Shown: piece by piece, positions 1-6,835 of the stretch | How positions within the stretch are numbered: the first letter of the stretch is position 1 | How the letters are laid out: each line of letters opens with the position of its first letter | DNA from: an uncultured Lachnospiraceae bacterium | GTDB taxonomy: Bacteria > Bacillota > Clostridia > Lachnospirales > Lachnospiraceae | Length of the DNA: 13,252 nt | Direction: 5' to 3' | Assembly: GCA_945834545.1 (NCBI GenBank) | Contig: CAMAHO010000044.1 | Location: forward strand, 1-13,252 | Position numbers and translations under genes: made by a program | Notes under the pieces: generated by a model | Seen by the model: the letters and a program-made list of their open reading frames with translations, nothing else | Databases searched by the model: none | Told to the model about the DNA's origin: nothing

Positions 1-380
1 GGTCCTGGGGACGGTAATTTCCGGCTTTTTTAGTGTCCCCGGTGGTCCTCCTGCGACTACACTGTCAAGAGAAAACAAGAAATCTCACCAAGGTTATCTA
101 TTCAATCGATTAGCGAAGAATGCTATGTTTTTCTTAATACTTTGTCTGTACCCAGAGAGCGTTCGACACGATGTCGAACGCAGTCGCCACTGAGCCAGGA
201 CGGCGAATTGGCGACGGTCTCGTGCGATAACGACTGCTGAAATCAAAGTATTTAGAAAAACAAGCATTTGTAGCGTGATTGAAAGATAACCCTGGTGAGA
301 TTCTCTGTTTTCGTTCGTATGCATTATTGCAGGAGGACCATCGGGGACACTAAAAAAACCGGAAATTACCGTCCCCAGAC
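1..380. repeat. Large imperfect inverted-repeat element with REP-like ends
   Basis: This stretch has no convincing gene and is organised as one long inverted repeat. Positions 5-54 match the reverse complement of 329-378 at about 48 of 50 bases. Each end carries a 34-nt unit (7-40 and, inverted, 343-376) that begins GGGGACGGTAATTTCC, has a T-run, and ends AGTGTCCCC. Pairing continues inward with decay: 81-99 pairs with 284-302 (18 of 19), and 128-144 with 244-260 (16 of 17). The GC-richer centre (about 145-243) holds its own hairpin, a 9-bp stem 160-168/172-180 with a 3-nt loop, and GCAGTCG at 180-186 pairs with 231-237. It resembles a MITE or REP-type non-autonomous element. The left edge may continue beyond the window. 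The open frame across it on the minus strand looks like nothing recognisable and is not called. Confidence 0.8.
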
Positions 381-403
381 CCACCACCCCAGGCCCACCA
401 CCC
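373..403 (-). other. Putative G-quadruplex tract
   Basis: Read on the minus strand, five runs of three or four G are separated by loops of 4, 3, 4 and 3 nt (the C-runs are 373-376, 380-382, 387-390, 394-396 and 401-403 on the plus strand). This fits the usual G3+N1-7 quadruplex rule. The tract is built from a short duplicated block (CCACCACCCCAGG-like) that decays towards 420. It lies just past the 3' end of the DUF1292 gene, so it would be in the 3' part of that transcript as G-rich RNA. Formation in the cell is inference. Confidence 0.5.
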
Positions 404-444
404 AGGACCGACCAGGCCCATAGGATTAGCCGCAGGACCAGGGT

Positions 445-759
445 TTAGTCGATAAGCTCATCAAATTCGCAATTGTCTAAATACTCATCAAAGGCTTCCT
501 CCACCTTTTCGTATTCCTCGTCATCCTCTATATAGATGAGCTTAGGCTCCTCATTGGGATCCTCCATATTTTCTTCATAGCCGTAAAACCACACTTCACC
601 ATCCTCATTTTCGCCCTCCTCGTTTAACGGCAATAGAGCGATATAGTTTTTGCTTTCCACTTCGAGGATTGTGACAACGGCACAGCTTATATTTGTGCCA
701 TCCTCTAACTCAATATCAACGGTCATTTCTTCTTCTGCTTGCTCTTCGTATTTCGGCAT
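445..759 (-). CDS. DUF1292 family acidic protein (YrzB-like)
   Basis: This 104-residue cytoplasmic protein belongs to the small DUF1292 (YrzB-like) family common in Firmicutes; its function is not established. About 38 of 104 residues are D or E and only four are lysine, with no arginine, so it is extremely acidic. The family pattern is visible: an acidic strand (VDIELEDGTNISC), a middle strand pair with NYIALLPL near residues 41-48, and a C-terminal IYIEDDEEYEKVEEAFDEYL segment. I chose the ATG at 759 because AAAGGA lies 7 nt upstream; an ATG at 807 would add 16 residues and has no better site. It is divergent from the GH13 gene and has its own promoter (837-866). No clear intrinsic terminator follows; the gene ends about 65 bp from the large inverted-repeat element. 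Confidence 0.85.
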   Translation of the reverse strand: MPKYEEQAEEEMTVDIELEDGTNISCAVVTILEVESKNYIALLPLNEEGENEDGEVWFYGYEENMEDPNEEPKLIYIEDDEEYEKVEEAFDEYLDNCEFDELID

Positions 760-788
760 AATAAATCCTTTCTTTTCTGAAAACCTAC

Positions 789-817
789 TTGTAGATTTCG
801 AAAACATTTTTTATAAT
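789..817 (+). promoter_or_regulatory. Sigma-A type promoter for the GH13 gene
   Basis: TTGTAG (789-794) and a consensus TATAAT (812-817) are separated by 17 bp. The predicted start near 824 leaves a ~73-nt leader before the ATG at 897. It faces the minus-strand promoter for DUF1292, and the predicted start points are only a few bases apart. Confidence 0.65.
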
Positions 818-836
818 GTTCCTAGACTTAGGATTA

Positions 837-866
837 AGTATAGCATTTTATCCCAAGAATTTGCAA
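837..866 (-). promoter_or_regulatory. Sigma-A type promoter for the DUF1292 gene
   Basis: On the minus strand TTGCAA (861-866) and TATACT (837-842) are separated by 18 bp, giving a predicted start near 830. A short palindrome, TCCTA-GACT-TAGGA (820-833), lies between the two opposing -10 boxes and covers both predicted start points, so it could be an operator. That role is inference. Confidence 0.55.
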
Positions 867-896
867 TGAAAGAATATAAAAGGATGGTTATCTTTT

Positions 897-2687
897 ATGA
901 ACTCATTAAGGAGTCTATATGGAACCTATAGAAATGGTGATGTAGTTACCTTTGTCATGGAGGCAAAAACGACACAACCTCAGGTTTTACTATATGATGC
1001 ACATTCGTTAAAGTTAAAGGAGCAGTTAGCTTTTCCGGAGGAAAATCGTATTGGAAGAGTGTATTATTTAGACTATAAGGTACAGGAGCAGGAGAAACTG
1101 GTGTATTGCTTCAGCGAAAACGGTGAAATCCTGCCGGACACAAGAGGGAAGGCCTTCCTAAAGGAAGGAGAGTATGGTACAAGCAAGGAAAAAGCAGATT
1201 TAAAGGCAAATTTACCTACTAAGCCGTATCATTGGGGAAATGTTTTAAGCCCGAAGATTTCTTACCAGGATTGTTTCATGTATTTGTTGCATGTTCGCGG
1301 CTTTACAATGGACGAATCTTCCAATGTACTGGAAAAAGGAACCTTTCTGGGAGTAACCAAGAAGCTATCCTACTTAAAAAAATGTGGTGTGACAAGCATC
1401 CTGTTTCAACCTATTTATGAATTCCTGGAGCTTGAAAAGCCGGATATTACAAATCCCTTGTCCCACGAGAAATTAAATTACTGGGGCTATAAAGAAGGGT
1501 ATTATTTTGCACCCAAAAGCAACTATGCCTACACGGATGACCCGGTCACAGAATGTAAACAAATGATACATTCCATACATAAGATGGGAATGGAAGTGAT
1601 TCTTCAAATGTATTATCCGGGAAACGTTAATGCGAATATCGTTCTTACAAGCTTATTGTTTTGGGCAGAGGAATACCGTGTAGACGGTTTTGTACTGATG
1701 GGAGAGAATCTCCCAAAGGAAAGTATTCAAAAGAATCCATTGTTAGCAGATAAGAAGCTGATTTTTGAGGATGCTTGTGAGAATTCTTATGGAAATACGG
1801 CTAGTTTTGATTATGATTACTATTTTTCTATGAGACGATTTTTGAAGGGGGACGGTTGGACCCTGCGTCACGCCTTGTTCAAACTTCAGGAAAAATATGA
1901 AAAGAAAAATACAATTCATTTTCTCAGTAATTTCCAAGGTTTTACGCTGGCGGATTTGGTAAGCTATGAAAACAAGCACAATGAAGCAAATGGCGAAAAC
2001 AATCAGGATGGAATGAATAACAACGAATCCTGTAACTATGGTACAGAAGGACAGACTACAAAGAAGAAAATTGTTGAGCTTCGCTTAAAACAGGTGAAAA
2101 ATGCTCTTTGTATTATGATGCTTGGAACAGGAACCCCCATGCTTTTTATGGGGGATGAATTGGGAAACACCCAACTTGGCAATAATAATCCTTATTGTCA
2201 GGATAATGAAATAACCTGGCTTAATTGGAAGAAAAACCGGTTTGGAAAGGAAATTTTTGATGCATTTCAAACGATTATGGAGCTTAGGAGCAGGTTTCCT
2301 ATACTTCGTCCCGAGAAGCCTTTTCGCATGACAGATTATCTGGCCTGCGGCTATCCGGATCTTTCTTATCACGGTAGGGAGGCTTGGCGGCAGCCCCAAA
2401 ATCCCCAGAAGGGAATCTGTGGCATTTTGTATTCCGGTCTGTATGGATCTGAGAATACAGATAAACAATCGGTATATCTTGCTATCAATCTAAGCGATGA
2501 AGATGCAGTTTTAGCACTGCCTAATTTGCCTGTGGGATGCGACTGGATTTTGGAATACTCTACGGAGAAAAAGGATTCGGCTTTCTTTCAACAGAAGGAG
2601 AAGGAAGATTGTATTTCTGTGCCGGCGAAAACCATACGAGTTTATGCCTCCGAAATCCGAAAAGTTTCCTGTAAAAACAAAAAATAG
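897..2687 (+). CDS. GH13 GlgX/pullulanase-like protein, catalytic residues degenerate
   Basis: This 596-residue protein is homologous to glycogen-debranching/isoamylase-type GH13 enzymes. Residues ~6-90 resemble a CBM48-like N-terminal domain; 115-485 correspond to the barrel, and 500-590 to the C-terminal beta domain. Strong GlgX signatures remain: NYWGYKEGYYFAP (194-206), FTLADLVSYENKHNEANGEN (349-368), and MGDELGN...GNNNPYCQDNEITW (418-441). The catalytic blocks do not. Region I reads VILQMYYP (235-241) instead of VILDVVxNH, and the usual ~70-residue stretch before VNAN is missing. Region II reads VDGFVLMG (262-269), where GFRFDLMG with the nucleophile Asp is expected. Region IV reads NFQGFT (345-350), where HDGFT with the stabilising Asp is expected. 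Only a candidate acid/base Glu (E291 in KLIFED) remains. A binding or regulatory role is therefore more likely than hydrolysis. The start is supported by AGGATGG 9 nt upstream. It is followed 13 bp later by the DUF5662 gene. Confidence 0.85.
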   Translation: MNSLRSLYGTYRNGDVVTFVMEAKTTQPQVLLYDAHSLKLKEQLAFPEENRIGRVYYLDYKVQEQEKLVYCFSENGEILPDTRGKAFLKEGEYGTSKEKADLKANLPTKPYHWGNVLSPKISYQDCFMYLLHVRGFTMDESSNVLEKGTFLGVTKKLSYLKKCGVTSILFQPIYEFLELEKPDITNPLSHEKLNYWGYKEGYYFAPKSNYAYTDDPVTECKQMIHSIHKMGMEVILQMYYPGNVNANIVLTSLLFWAEEYRVDGFVLMGENLPKESIQKNPLLADKKLIFEDACENSYGNTASFDYDYYFSMRRFLKGDGWTLRHALFKLQEKYEKKNTIHFLSNFQGFTLADLVSYENKHNEANGENNQDGMNNNESCNYGTEGQTTKKKIVELRLKQVKNALCIMMLGTGTPMLFMGDELGNTQLGNNNPYCQDNEITWLNWKKNRFGKEIFDAFQTIMELRSRFPILRPEKPFRMTDYLACGYPDLSYHGREAWRQPQNPQKGICGILYSGLYGSENTDKQSVYLAINLSDEDAVLALPNLPVGCDWILEYSTEKKDSAFFQQKEKEDCISVPAKTIRVYASEIRKVSCKNKK

Positions 2688-2700
2688 AGGAATAATTGGC

Positions 2701-3243
2701 ATGAATGCATGGAACCATTTAAAAACAATCATGAAGCATAAGCGTTTGGTTAGAAAGCAATGCTTTCAAATAGGCCTGTACAAACAAGGACTATTGCATG
2801 ATTTATCCAAGTTTTCACCTACTGAATTTTGGCAAGGGGTGAAGTACTATCAAGGCACTAGAAGCCCTAATAATGCGGAAAGAGAAGAGAAGGGGTATTC
2901 AGAGGCCTGGCTACATCACAAGGGCAGAAATAAACATCATTACGAGTACTGGATTGATTATTGCTGTCACGGCTCGTCAGGGACTATGTTGCCGGTACCC
3001 ATGCCGGACCGATACATAGCAGAGATGATTATGGACCGTATCGCTGCAAGTAAGGTGTATAAGAAGGAGGACTACACAGACAGGTGTCCTCTGGATTATT
3101 ATTATGAGGGTACGCATAGGGCTCCCTTGCATGAGTATACCAGGGAAAAACTGGTATTTTATCTGGAGCTATTAGCAAGTGAGGGCGAAAAGGCTTGCTT
3201 TGCACATATGAAAGAGCATTTGGTTCAAAAAAAGGATGAATAA
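2701..3243 (+). CDS. DUF5662 family protein with HD motif
   Basis: This 180-residue soluble protein matches the DUF5662 family, whose function is not established. Visible signature: LLHDLSKFSPTEF (31-43) with a His-Asp pair, then WLHHKGRNKHHYEYW (70-84), which is rich in potential metal-ligand histidines. Together these suggest a metal-binding helical fold related to HD-domain hydrolases, but that is inference. The start at 2701 is chosen because AGAGGA (2686-2691) overlaps the stop codon of the GH13 gene and lies 9 nt upstream of the ATG; the frame opens earlier (2644) inside the GH13 gene, without a good site. The 13-bp gap implies cotranscription and possible translational coupling with the GH13 gene. 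No intrinsic terminator is clear after it, only a 5-bp stem near 3258-3274. Confidence 0.8.
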   Translation: MNAWNHLKTIMKHKRLVRKQCFQIGLYKQGLLHDLSKFSPTEFWQGVKYYQGTRSPNNAEREEKGYSEAWLHHKGRNKHHYEYWIDYCCHGSSGTMLPVPMPDRYIAEMIMDRIAASKVYKKEDYTDRCPLDYYYEGTHRAPLHEYTREKLVFYLELLASEGEKACFAHMKEHLVQKKDE

Positions 3244-3279
3244 GAAAAATGAAAAAGGATTTCCCTATGAATCCAAATG

Positions 3280-3288
3280 TGGTATAAT
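3280..3288 (+). promoter_or_regulatory. Extended -10 promoter for the lactonase-like gene
   Basis: TGGTATAAT is a consensus -10 (TATAAT, 3283-3288) with the upstream TG of an extended -10 element; the -35 region (about TTTCCC at 3260) is poor, as is common for this class. The predicted start near 3295 gives a ~27-nt leader. It makes the gene at 3322 at least partly independent of the GH13-DUF5662 pair. Confidence 0.6.
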
Positions 3289-3321
3289 AACAGCCAGATA
3301 GCAAGACTAGGAGGTTTCAAT

Positions 3322-4377
3322 ATGAGTAAATCGAAGTATGTTGCTTATGTTTCTACATATACACAGGTTGATAATTATGGTATCAAAATTTACGATATTG
3401 ATTTGGAGAATGGAAGATTCATTCCTAAGGATCAGGTTGAAATATCAAACTCTTCCTATATCTGTACTTCTCACAACGGCAAATATCTGTATTCCATAAC
3501 AGATATCGGTGTTGAGAGCTATAAGATCGAACCGGACGGTTCGCTTTCTATGATCAATGTATGTTCCGTTAATGGTATGAGAGGCTGTTACGTTTCGACT
3601 GACTATACGGATCAGTATATGTTTGTTGCCGGATATCATGATGGAAAGCTGACTATCTTAAAGCTAAGAGAAGATGGTGGTATTGGCTCTATTACAGACG
3701 AGATTTACCACAAAGGTTTAGGAAGCAGTATTGAACGTAATTTCAGACCCCACATTAATTGTGCACGTATGACGCATGATAACCGCTATCTGTTAGTTGC
3801 AGACCAGGGAATGGATCACGTAAATGCCTACGAATTTGATGCCAGAAATGGAAAAGTGTTTCTGGCAGACATCATCCGTTGTGATTTGGAGTCAGCACCC
3901 AGACACATAAAGATTTCCAAGAACGGAAAGTTCATTTATATTGTGCATGAATGGGAATGCTGCATTGACGTTTATTCCTATCAGGAAAAGAAGGGAAACC
4001 CTTATTTTGAAAAGATACAATCGGTTAAGACAGTTAAGACGCCGAAGGGAAGCAATAATGCAGCCAGTGCACTTAGCTTTTCTACTGATTATAAATATCT
4101 GTTGAGCTCCAATTCGGGAGATAACAGTGTTGTAATTTATGAGGCAGATCAGGAAAACGGTTTACTTACGCAGAAGATGTGTCTTCCTATCAGTGGGGAG
4201 TATCCCAAGGATGCAGATTTCTTTCCAAATAATAAGTTCCTGGTGTCCTTAAATCACGAAAGTAATACAATGACTTTCTTCAAAATCGACGTTGAGAAGG
4301 GAACCATGATTATGAATGGAGCACCAATCCATGTGGATGACCCGAACTGCATTATCTTTTATAAATTGCCTGAATAG
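3322..4377 (+). CDS. Lactonase family seven-bladed beta-propeller protein (6-phosphogluconolactonase-like)
   Basis: This 351-residue cytoplasmic protein (no signal peptide or membrane segment) belongs to the YbhE/Pgl-type lactonase family, which folds as a seven-bladed propeller. Repeating blade motifs are visible: HNGKYLYSITD (51-61), THDNRYLLVADQGMDHVNAY (151-170), SAPRHIKISKNGKFIYIVHE (191-210), STDYKYLLSSNSGDNSVVIY (254-273) and FPNNKFLVSLNHESNTMTFF (301-320). The GSSIERNFRPHINCA segment (135-149) corresponds to the conserved PH-containing stretch of the family. Some members hydrolyse 6-phosphogluconolactone in the pentose phosphate pathway; no other gene of that pathway is here, so the substrate is uncertain. 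TAGGAGG (3308-3314) lies 7 nt upstream of the chosen ATG. An in-frame ATG at 3277 lies in the promoter and is rejected. The gene ends at a bidirectional terminator. Confidence 0.85.
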   Translation: MSKSKYVAYVSTYTQVDNYGIKIYDIDLENGRFIPKDQVEISNSSYICTSHNGKYLYSITDIGVESYKIEPDGSLSMINVCSVNGMRGCYVSTDYTDQYMFVAGYHDGKLTILKLREDGGIGSITDEIYHKGLGSSIERNFRPHINCARMTHDNRYLLVADQGMDHVNAYEFDARNGKVFLADIIRCDLESAPRHIKISKNGKFIYIVHEWECCIDVYSYQEKKGNPYFEKIQSVKTVKTPKGSNNAASALSFSTDYKYLLSSNSGDNSVVIYEADQENGLLTQKMCLPISGEYPKDADFFPNNKFLVSLNHESNTMTFFKIDVEKGTMIMNGAPIHVDDPNCIIFYKLPE

Positions 4378-4414
4378 CATATAAAGACAGCAGATTTCAA
4401 ATTTATAAGTATGA

Positions 4415-4448
4415 AAAACCCGTACACAGATTCCGGTGTACGGGTTTT
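4415..4448. terminator. Bidirectional intrinsic terminator between the lactonase-like gene and aroC
   Basis: A 13-bp perfect stem AAAACCCGTACAC (4415-4427) / GTGTACGGGTTTT (4436-4448) with an 8-nt loop. It is T-rich on the right (plus direction) and preceded by five A (T-run in the minus direction). It lies 37 bp after one stop codon and 11 bp past the aroC stop, so it can serve both convergent genes. Confidence 0.9.
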
Positions 4449-4459
4449 GTTGTTTTCGG

Positions 4460-5560
4460 TTATTTCTTATAGAACTCTTTTATGCGGTCCAAGCGGGCAC
4501 TCATATTAAGCAGGAGTTCGTCCAAAATTGTAATAGCACACATGCATTCCATTACAACAGAGGCTCTGGAAACTACCACCGGATCGTGGCGACCCTTGAT
4601 TTGTAGGGTAATGTTTTCGTGCGCGGTATTCATAGATTTTTGCTCTTTGAAGATAGAGGGTGTGGGCTTCACATATGCACGAATTAAAATATCGGAACCG
4701 TCGCTGATTCCACCAAGAATGCCGCCTGCATGATTTGTGGATTTTTTCACCACGCTTTCCTCATAATAGAAACTGTCATTATTCTCGCTGCCAAGCATGG
4801 TGGATACGTTATGACCTTCCCCAATCTCTACTGCTTTGACAGCACCGATGGACATAACTGCCTTGCTAAGATTAGCGTCCAGCTTTTCAAATACAGGATC
4901 GCCAAGTCCTACAGGTAAGCCCTTGATGATACATTCCATAGAACCTCCTACAGAATTGTAGTCAGCTTTGATTTTGGCTAAGTATTCGTTGGCTTTCGCA
5001 TCTGCATCCGGATCCAGCATGGCAGAGGGCAACAGAATTCGATTCTCGTAGTTTGGTTCTGTCGGTTGAGAAAGGATTTCTCCAATAGAACGAGTATAAG
5101 CATAGACCTGTATTCCTAAGTGGGATAGTACCTTGCAGGCCACAGCTCCGGCAGCCACTCTGGCACTGGTCTCTCTCCCCGAGGAACGACCGCCACCGCG
5201 ATAATCTCGGAAACCATATTTTTCATCATAGGTGTAGTCTGCGTGACCAGGGCGGTATACATCCTTTATATTGGAATAATCTCCGGAACGTTGAGACGTA
5301 TTTCGTATGAGTAGGCTGATGGGAGTGCCTGTGGTTTTCCCTTCAAAAACACCTGATAAAATCTCCACCTTGTCCCCTTCCTGTCTGGGAGTGGAAAAAG
5401 CATTCCTGCCTGGACGCCTACGGTCCATATATTCATTAATATCATCCTCGCACAGAGGAACCTGGCTAGGACAACCGTCTATCACAACACCCAAAGCTTC
5501 CCCATGGGATTCGCCCCAGGTTGTGATTCGAAACAAAGTGCCAAAAGAAGAACCTGCCAT
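4460..5560 (-). CDS. aroC: Chorismate synthase
   Basis: This 366-residue enzyme carries out the last step of the shikimate pathway, converting 5-enolpyruvylshikimate 3-phosphate to chorismate with reduced FMN as cofactor. The length is typical. Signatures are intact: FGTLFRITTWGESHG (6-20), the RRRPGRNAFSTPRQEGD block (47-63), RPGHADYTYDEKYGFRDYRG (103-122), and GGGRSSGRET (122-131), plus a C-terminal GRHDPVVVSRA segment. The start is supported by GAGGT 7 nt upstream. It is a monocistronic minus-strand gene, divergent from the VanY-type gene, with its own promoter (5593-5621) and terminator (4415-4448). No other aro genes are adjacent. Confidence 0.97.
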   Translation of the reverse strand: MAGSSFGTLFRITTWGESHGEALGVVIDGCPSQVPLCEDDINEYMDRRRPGRNAFSTPRQEGDKVEILSGVFEGKTTGTPISLLIRNTSQRSGDYSNIKDVYRPGHADYTYDEKYGFRDYRGGGRSSGRETSARVAAGAVACKVLSHLGIQVYAYTRSIGEILSQPTEPNYENRILLPSAMLDPDADAKANEYLAKIKADYNSVGGSMECIIKGLPVGLGDPVFEKLDANLSKAVMSIGAVKAVEIGEGHNVSTMLGSENNDSFYYEESVVKKSTNHAGGILGGISDGSDILIRAYVKPTPSIFKEQKSMNTAHENITLQIKGRHDPVVVSRASVVMECMCAITILDELLLNMSARLDRIKEFYKK

Positions 5561-5592
5561 AATAGATACCTCACATATATAGTTTCTTACTT

Positions 5593-5621
5593 ATAATAAT
5601 AAAACATTGCAAATTACGCAA
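5593..5621 (-). promoter_or_regulatory. Candidate aroC promoter
   Basis: On the minus strand TTGCGT (5616-5621) and TATTAT (5593-5598) are separated by 17 bp. The predicted start near 5586 gives a ~26-nt leader. The region is AT-rich, so other -10 alignments are possible. Confidence 0.45.
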
Positions 5622-5647
5622 CTAAAATCAATTAACAGTAGAAGGAA

Positions 5648-5676
5648 TTGAAAAAATCAAGTGCTTATGATATGAT
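5648..5676 (+). promoter_or_regulatory. Promoter for the VanY-type carboxypeptidase gene
   Basis: TTGAAA (5648-5653) and TATGAT (5671-5676) are separated by exactly 17 bp. The predicted start near 5683 lies inside the longest open frame, which begins with the TTG of the -35 box. This argues that translation starts further downstream, at 5717. Confidence 0.6.
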
Positions 5677-5716
5677 AGCCAAAGCTAGTGAACTTAAGAA
5701 AAAGGGTGCAATCTCC

Positions 5717-6778
5717 ATGATATGGACTGCGGAAGAAAAAGCAAAAATCAAAATCATTAAAATAAGCAGGAAAAATATACTTTGCCGGTACCTTATGATA
5801 CCGGTTCTTGTTATGGTTACCATTTTTTTTGCTTTTTATCATCTCATATTGAGAAATGTCAAGAAACTCTGCTTTGTCTTCGGTGTATGTTTCTTTAGTG
5901 TGATGTATTGTAGTTTCTCTTTTCCTATGTTTATACAGGACACATCAGAAATTGCAGATAGTGATGGGGAGGCTCGGATTTCTTTTGCCCCCGAGTATTC
6001 CGGTATGAGTTCTCTGGATAAAGAATCTATATATACAGAGGATGAAATTGCTATGGAAGAGGAGACCTTGATGGAGGAGGTTGACTATCTGGATTTCTAT
6101 TTATTAGAGGATATATTGAACTATTCTGAGGAATCTGCAAAACCAAAGTCAGAGGTAAACCTGGACTATCAAAACATTACCTTTGATGCTTCTGATTGGA
6201 AATTGGTGTTGATTAATAAGCAAAATTCCATTCCGGAGGATTATGAGGTTTCCCTGGGAAGTATTAAAACTATGAAGGGGGAACGCCAGTGTGATAGCAG
6301 GATTATTGACGAACTTCTGGAAATGATTTCGGATGCCAAGAAAGACAATGTCACTCTGGCAATCTGTTCTCCATATAGAGATATGAAATATCAGGAGAAA
6401 CTGTTTCAGCGTAAAATTGTAAGATATATGCAATCCGGCATGTCCTATCTGGATGCCTTCCAAAAAGCCAGCGAAACTGTGACGGTTCCAGGTGCCAGCG
6501 AGCATCAGATTGGTTTAGCACTGGATATCGTTTCCAATACCTATACCTCGCTGGATGAAGGTTTTGGCAAGACAGCGGCTGGTAAATGGCTGGAGGAAAA
6601 CAGCTATCGCTATGGTTTTATTCTCCGATATCCCAAAGATAAGGAATATGTTACCGGTATCTCCTATGAGCCTTGGCATTATCGATATGTAGGGGTAGAA
6701 GCGGCTACCTATATCATGAAAAATCAGATTACACTGGAAGAATTCTGGGAGACACAAGTAGTGAAGAGTACTCCATAA
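5717..6778 (+). CDS. VanY-type D-alanyl-D-alanine carboxypeptidase, membrane-anchored
   Basis: This zinc D,D-carboxypeptidase (VanY/peptidase M15B family) removes the terminal D-Ala from peptidoglycan stem peptides outside the membrane. From the chosen start (353 aa), residues ~25-45 and ~51-71 are hydrophobic segments anchoring it. An acidic linker runs from ~75 to 140, and the catalytic domain from ~160 to the end. Motifs: SPYRD (218-222), SEHQIGLALD (261-270) with zinc ligands His263 and Asp270, and EPWHYR (318-323) with Glu318 and zinc ligand His321; the site is complete. The frame is open from a TTG at 5648, but its AGAAGGA is only about one base away and the TTG sits in a promoter -35 box. 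The ATG at 5717 has a modest AAAGGGTG upstream; an ATG at 5672 has none. The start is therefore uncertain. No van regulatory or ligase genes are nearby, so a housekeeping cell-wall role is more likely than vancomycin resistance. It may be cotranscribed with tgt 57 bp downstream. Confidence 0.88.
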   Translation: MIWTAEEKAKIKIIKISRKNILCRYLMIPVLVMVTIFFAFYHLILRNVKKLCFVFGVCFFSVMYCSFSFPMFIQDTSEIADSDGEARISFAPEYSGMSSLDKESIYTEDEIAMEEETLMEEVDYLDFYLLEDILNYSEESAKPKSEVNLDYQNITFDASDWKLVLINKQNSIPEDYEVSLGSIKTMKGERQCDSRIIDELLEMISDAKKDNVTLAICSPYRDMKYQEKLFQRKIVRYMQSGMSYLDAFQKASETVTVPGASEHQIGLALDIVSNTYTSLDEGFGKTAAGKWLEENSYRYGFILRYPKDKEYVTGISYEPWHYRYVGVEAATYIMKNQITLEEFWETQVVKSTP

Positions 6779-6835
6779 ACAATTTCATAATTTTAACTGC
6801 CATCACGAAACGAGAGAATAATAAGGAGCGTAAGA

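Noticed and set aside
94..387. 97-residue open frame on the minus strand across the inverted-repeat element
   Set aside because: Its sequence is a translation of the repeat arms, with no recognisable family and no good ribosome binding site.
2644..2700. Upstream extension of the DUF5662 frame into the end of the GH13 gene
   Set aside because: The ATG at 2701 has AGAGGA at good spacing and starts at the family-like sequence; the extension overlaps another real gene and lacks a site.
3277..3321. Upstream ATG extending the lactonase-like protein by 15 residues
   Set aside because: It lies on the extended -10 promoter; the ATG at 3322 has TAGGAGG 7 nt upstream.
5648..6778. VanY-type gene as a vancomycin-resistance determinant
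   Set aside because: No vanH/A/X ligase-type genes or VanRS regulators are present; an isolated membrane-anchored D,D-carboxypeptidase is common in Clostridia.
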